Of a stretch of DNA of 64,000 nucleotides, positions 61,701-64,000 are shown in pieces. The DNA is from Corynebacterium sp. Marseille-P4321. Lineage in GTDB: Bacteria; Actinomycetota; Actinomycetes; Mycobacteriales; Mycobacteriaceae. The notes beneath the pieces were generated by a model. It saw only the letters and a program-made list of their open reading frames with translations. It searched no databases and was not told where the DNA came from. Both the position numbers and the translations under genes were made by a program. The first letter of the stretch is position 1, and every line of letters begins with the position of its first letter. The stretch lies in the NCBI RefSeq assembly GCF_903645305.1, contig NZ_CAHJXO010000003.1:186001-250000 (forward strand), in the 5' to 3' direction.

Positions 61701-63687
61701 CGAACCGTTCACAGGCATCGCGTTGGCCGACACCTTCCAGATCCACGAGGACGATGACATCCCGGACCTCGAGATCTTCGCCGAGAACAACGCATCCGTT
61801 GAGAGGCAGAAGGCAGCTCGCATCAACGTGATCGTTGGCAACCCGCCGTATTCCGCGGGCCAAAAGTCGGCTAACGACAATAATGCGAACCTCATCTATC
61901 CAAGCTTGGATCGCAGAATCGAGGAAACCTACGCCGCGAGGTCGGAAGTCCAGTTAAAAAACAAGCTCTACGATTCGTATATTCGGGCAATCAGATGGGC
62001 CTCGGACCGAATCGATGACCACGGAGTGATGGCTTTCGTGACGAATGGTGGCTGGATCGACGCTAACAACGCAGATGGCATTCGTAAAAGTCTCCAAGAA
62101 GAGTTCGCAGCCATTTATGTCTTCAATCTTCGTGGCAACCAGAGAACTTCCGGTGAGCTTTCCAAACGCGAAGGTGGCAAAGTATTCGGGTCCGGATCGC
62201 GTGCAACTGTCGCAATCCTAATTGCTGTTAAGGATCAACAGCCTAAGACTACGAGGATTTTCTACCGAGATATCGGAGACTACCTGTCAGCACCTGAAAA
62301 GCTCCGAATCGTTAAAGAATCGCGGCTAGAGACGATTGAATGGGAACATATATCTCCTAATCAACATGGAGATTGGATTCATGTTCGGTCCACTGAGTTT
62401 TCGACATATCCCGCCATCGGAGTAAAGAAAGATTCAGACACGAAACCCTTCTTCGTTTCTTATTCACTAGGGCTCGCAACGAATCGTGACGCTTGGGTCT
62501 ACAACTTCTCGGAAGAAACTGTACGGACTAACGTAAATCGTTTAAGTAAAACCTATCATCGCGCGCTGGCAGAGATCACCGACGGCGAAACTTCCTCGGA
62601 ACTGTTCGACCGTGCTCCGGAGTATTCGGATCCCACTGCTATTAAATGGGCACTCGGACTTACAAACCGCTTGAAAGCCAGAAAGTCGCTCAGTCTCGGC
62701 GGATCCGTCATCAATGCTCAGTATCGACCATTCCAGAAGCAGAAAGTGTTTTTCGACGAGGACCTCAACAACACTAGGGGTCGGCTCCCAAGCATGTTCC
62801 CCTCTCCTTCCACCCCAAATATTGGTTTCTATGTCGTTAACCCAGGGAACGACAAACCTTTTTCCGTCATGGCGACCCAGTTGGTGCCAGATCTAGCCTT
62901 TTATGGTTCAGGAGGCGGGCAGTTTTTCTCGCGCTTCACATGGAAAACTACTGAAAGACTCGACGGTGAGCTGATCGGCGTTTCGGATCTTCCCGGAGAG
63001 ATAACCGACTTGTCCACGTACGGGCAGATAGGTGAAGTTGTCGACGGGTATTTGCGCGTGGATAACGTGACTGAAGAGATGAAGAAGCTGTACCGCGATG
63101 CGCTCGGCGAGGACATCACCGGTGACGACATTTTCCACTTCGTGTACGGCAAACTGCACGATCCGGAGTACCGCACAAAGTACGCGGCGGACCTAAAGAA
63201 GATGCTGCCGCATATTGAGACGCCTTCGGAACGTGAGGAGTTCGATAAGTTTGCGGCCGCCGGTAGAGAGCTGATGGACCTGCACGTGAACTACGAGGAT
63301 CTTGAGCCCTACCCGCTTGAGGTAGAAGTGAAAGGTGATCCGGATGACCGCGAGACGTGGCGTGTTCTGAAGCCAAAGTGGGCGAAGAAGAAGGACCCCG
63401 AAACTGGGAAGAACGTCAACGACACGACGAAGATGATCTACAACAAGTTCGTGACCATCAGCGGGATCCCGGAAGAAGCCGAGGAATACCAGCTGGGATC
63501 GCGCTCGGCGCTCGGGTGGATCATCGACCGGTACCAGGTGAAGAAAGACAAGGCATCCGGGATTGTGAACGACCCGAACGACTGGGCGGACGAGGTAGGA
63601 AACCCGCGCTACATCGTGGACCTGGTTGGCAAGGTCACGCGCGTGGCGATGGAGACGAACCGAATCGTACGAGGGTTGGGAGAATAG
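58735..63687 (+). CDS. Type ISP restriction-modification enzyme (single polypeptide)
   Basis: This 1650-residue protein combines restriction, helicase, methylation and recognition in one chain, like LlaGI and LlaBIII. Order: Mrr-like PD-(D/E)xK nuclease (GIDLVARR...WVAIQAKF, before residue 90); SF2 translocase with ACGTGKT (202-208), DEAH (330-333), TATPR and SVGRVMRK (592-599); helical coupler; gamma-type N6-adenine methyltransferase with DPFAGTSTF (motif I, from 919) and NPPYSAG (motif IV, from 1036); then a target-recognition region. All motifs look intact. The frame opens at 58657; I prefer the ATG at 58735 (MSSFGEVLEQL). No strong ribosome site is seen. The target region (about 62-62.9 kb) looks more AT-rich than its surroundings, suggesting exchange of specificity. 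Confidence 0.93.
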   Translation: MSSFGEVLEQLRENQPQGKYGIAFEKLMVNFFEADPVLSAQFDEVQRWDKWRYNGGKTDTGIDLVARRKDDGKWVAIQAKFYKDSTYIQKQNIDSFFEASGHSFETESAVEHFVHRYIISTTDKWSKNAEEALENQQIPTSRIGYSQIAESPVNWDVVFPGSEMQVHLTRRETFEPRPHQQAAIKNVMSGFQSHDRGKLIMACGTGKTFTALRLAEQVAEENGGRARVLFLVPSIALLAQTLREWTAQARLDLKSFAVCSDSKASRQAEDIAPYDLEVPVSTDGSDIAARFDSGKRAKGLNVVFSTYQSLPAVREAQEKGLNDFDLVICDEAHRTTGVTLAGTDESNFVRIHDPEYIKASRRLYMTATPRLFDDSIKVKAEEHSAEIASMDDEAIYGPEFHRLGFGEAVDKGLLTDYRVLVMTVDEDVAAEAMARHTQDGMNLSTASAMIGAWNGLAKRSGRLQGGKGGFEENAAPMRRTVAFAKDIKTSRLIADTYPGLIASHQETLREHAALNDVSLHNVDLSVAAQHVDGSMNAMERGNKIAWLEASMDEDETRILTNARCLSEGVDVPGLDSVIFFNPRNSMVDVVQSVGRVMRKSEGKDYGYIILPVAVPPGKSPSEALDDNTRFKVVWQILNALRAHDDRFNAKVNSIALNEGSPQELPIIVEPVIDPYKEKQENQEKLDKSDTTTDTTPYSSGELTAQQVALFSLEGWQEAIYTKLVDKVGTRTYWEDWADDVAVIAENQVVRINKLLENASPKLEREFERFVEGLRNNLNDGITRNDAISMLSQHLITAPVFNALFEDHDFIEHNPVAQVMERMVQALSDANLESETASLDKFYESVRVRASEVTSASGKQQVIKDLYERFFRKAFKKQAEALGIVYTPVEIVDFILRAADDVSRMHFGKGLTDEGVTILDPFAGTSTFMVRLLQSGLIKPEDLARKYASELFATEIMLLAYYVSAVNIETTYNALRTEHARIAGEPEPEYEPFTGIALADTFQIHEDDDIPDLEIFAENNASVERQKAARINVIVGNPPYSAGQKSANDNNANLIYPSLDRRIEETYAARSEVQLKNKLYDSYIRAIRWASDRIDDHGVMAFVTNGGWIDANNADGIRKSLQEEFAAIYVFNLRGNQRTSGELSKREGGKVFGSGSRATVAILIAVKDQQPKTTRIFYRDIGDYLSAPEKLRIVKESRLETIEWEHISPNQHGDWIHVRSTEFSTYPAIGVKKDSDTKPFFVSYSLGLATNRDAWVYNFSEETVRTNVNRLSKTYHRALAEITDGETSSELFDRAPEYSDPTAIKWALGLTNRLKARKSLSLGGSVINAQYRPFQKQKVFFDEDLNNTRGRLPSMFPSPSTPNIGFYVVNPGNDKPFSVMATQLVPDLAFYGSGGGQFFSRFTWKTTERLDGELIGVSDLPGEITDLSTYGQIGEVVDGYLRVDNVTEEMKKLYRDALGEDITGDDIFHFVYGKLHDPEYRTKYAADLKKMLPHIETPSEREEFDKFAAAGRELMDLHVNYEDLEPYPLEVEVKGDPDDRETWRVLKPKWAKKKDPETGKNVNDTTKMIYNKFVTISGIPEEAEEYQLGSRSALGWIIDRYQVKKDKASGIVNDPNDWADEVGNPRYIVDLVGKVTRVAMETNRIVRGLGE

Positions 63688-63740
63688 CTCACGCAGGTTG
63701 ACCTCTTGTGCGTGTCGGCGCAGCGGTTACAATTGGATGC

Positions 63741-63761
63741 GACATGACTGCTAATCATGTC
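63741..63761 (+). other. tRNA-Ser-like anticodon arm
   Basis: GACATGA, loop CTGCTAA minus its first shared bases, TCATGTC: a 17-base core CATGACTGCTAATCATG matches a five-base-pair anticodon stem with a seven-base loop carrying GCT, the serine anticodon. GGCC...GGCC just after could be a variable arm. No canonical T-loop (TTCRA) follows, so it is not a functional tRNA by this evidence. It may be a remnant of a tRNA used as an insertion site. Confidence 0.3.
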
Positions 63762-63819
63762 GGCCCACACGGCTAGGCCCCCGCGCCGCTTTGAGGTACA
63801 GCGCGAGGGTTTGGTGAGA

Positions 63820-63966
63820 CTAGCTATCTGGCCAGCCTGTTAGCTCACGGACGATGTCCGCGAGCAGATTGGCCAGAAGCCCGCCCACGGCCCGGATCGC
63901 GATTTCACGGATCGCTTTCCGGGCCTTCGGCTTGTCCGGCTGATCACCGGATTTGCGCTTAGGCAT
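63820..63966 (-). CDS. 48-residue basic/amphipathic small protein
   Basis: The peptide starts MPKRKSGDQPDKPKARKAIR (very basic), followed by an amphipathic or membrane-active helix AVGGLLANLLADIVREL and ends GWPDS. A strong ribosome site (AAGGGGGTGAG) precedes the ATG at 63966. I do not recognise the family. Size and charge pattern resemble small membrane-acting peptides, but that is only a resemblance. A related, damaged copy lies at 55482-55604, on the other side of the defence locus. Confidence 0.55.
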   Translation of the reverse strand: MPKRKSGDQPDKPKARKAIREIAIRAVGGLLANLLADIVRELTGWPDS

Positions 63967-64000
63967 CCATCTCACCCCCTTCCCACGGTCGGAGTGAACC

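Overview
The window comes from a high-GC Gram-positive actinobacterium, almost certainly a Corynebacterium. RpoB, RpoC, the ribosomal proteins and NusG have corynebacterial sequences. A complete-looking run of menaquinone genes surrounds an MgtA-type mannosyltransferase. A DtxR-type iron box and several probably leaderless genes fit the same group. No rRNA is present. Species cannot be fixed from the sequence alone.

Layout. 1-155 is the 5' end of rpsL (minus strand). 462-936 is a decayed DUF1801 gene. 930-5477 is a CRISPR array of 75 repeats and 74 spacers, read leftwards from a leader at about 5478-5650. A complete type I-E cas operon (cas3, cas8e, cse2, cas7e, cas5e, cas6e, cas1, cas2) runs rightwards from 5754 to 14815. 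This locus lies between rpoC and rpsL. From 15003 to 30221 the minus strand carries the transcription/translation block: rpoC, rpoB, a DUF3068 protein, an aldehyde dehydrogenase, rplL, rplJ, rplA, rplK, nusG and secE, followed by tRNA-Trp, tRNA-Met, tRNA-Thr and tRNA-Tyr. From 30962 to 52505 menaquinone genes (polyprenyl diphosphate synthase, menaquinone reductase-like, menG, menD, menC, menB, menE) alternate with a metal ABC transporter and its DtxR-family regulator, mgtA, feoA-feoB-feoC, a DASS dicarboxylate transporter and two secreted surface proteins. From 52533 to 64000 is accessory DNA: a DUF4143 ATPase, a PCu(A)C copper lipoprotein, small unknown genes, a HicB-like protein, a GmrSD-type DUF262/DUF1524 protein and a 1650-residue type ISP restriction-modification enzyme.

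How the parts work together. Cascade, Cas3 and Cas1-Cas2 form a full interference and adaptation set, and the DUF262 and ISP genes form a second defence locus at the other end. The men genes make the respiratory quinone. menC is translationally coupled to the iron-transport genes, and a DtxR-type box lies between divergent feoA and menB, so iron and quinone synthesis are probably linked.

Most notable observations. (1) The CRISPR leader contains two degenerate repeats around a 21-nt pseudo-spacer. Bases 2-12 of this pseudo-spacer match exactly a site with an adjacent AAC on the predicted -35 region of the cas promoter. This is the expected layout for a crRNA-like RNA that lets Cascade repress its own operon. 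(2) The 11-mer family GCTTWWCGACG occurs 21 times where about 0.1 is expected. It appears in different codon frames and between genes, so it seems to be selected as DNA. (3) A cluster of about seven copies of the palindrome GATNGTTNAACNATC lies upstream of a surface metalloprotease gene. (4) Two spacers acquired at different times overlap by 27 nt on opposite strands of one target.
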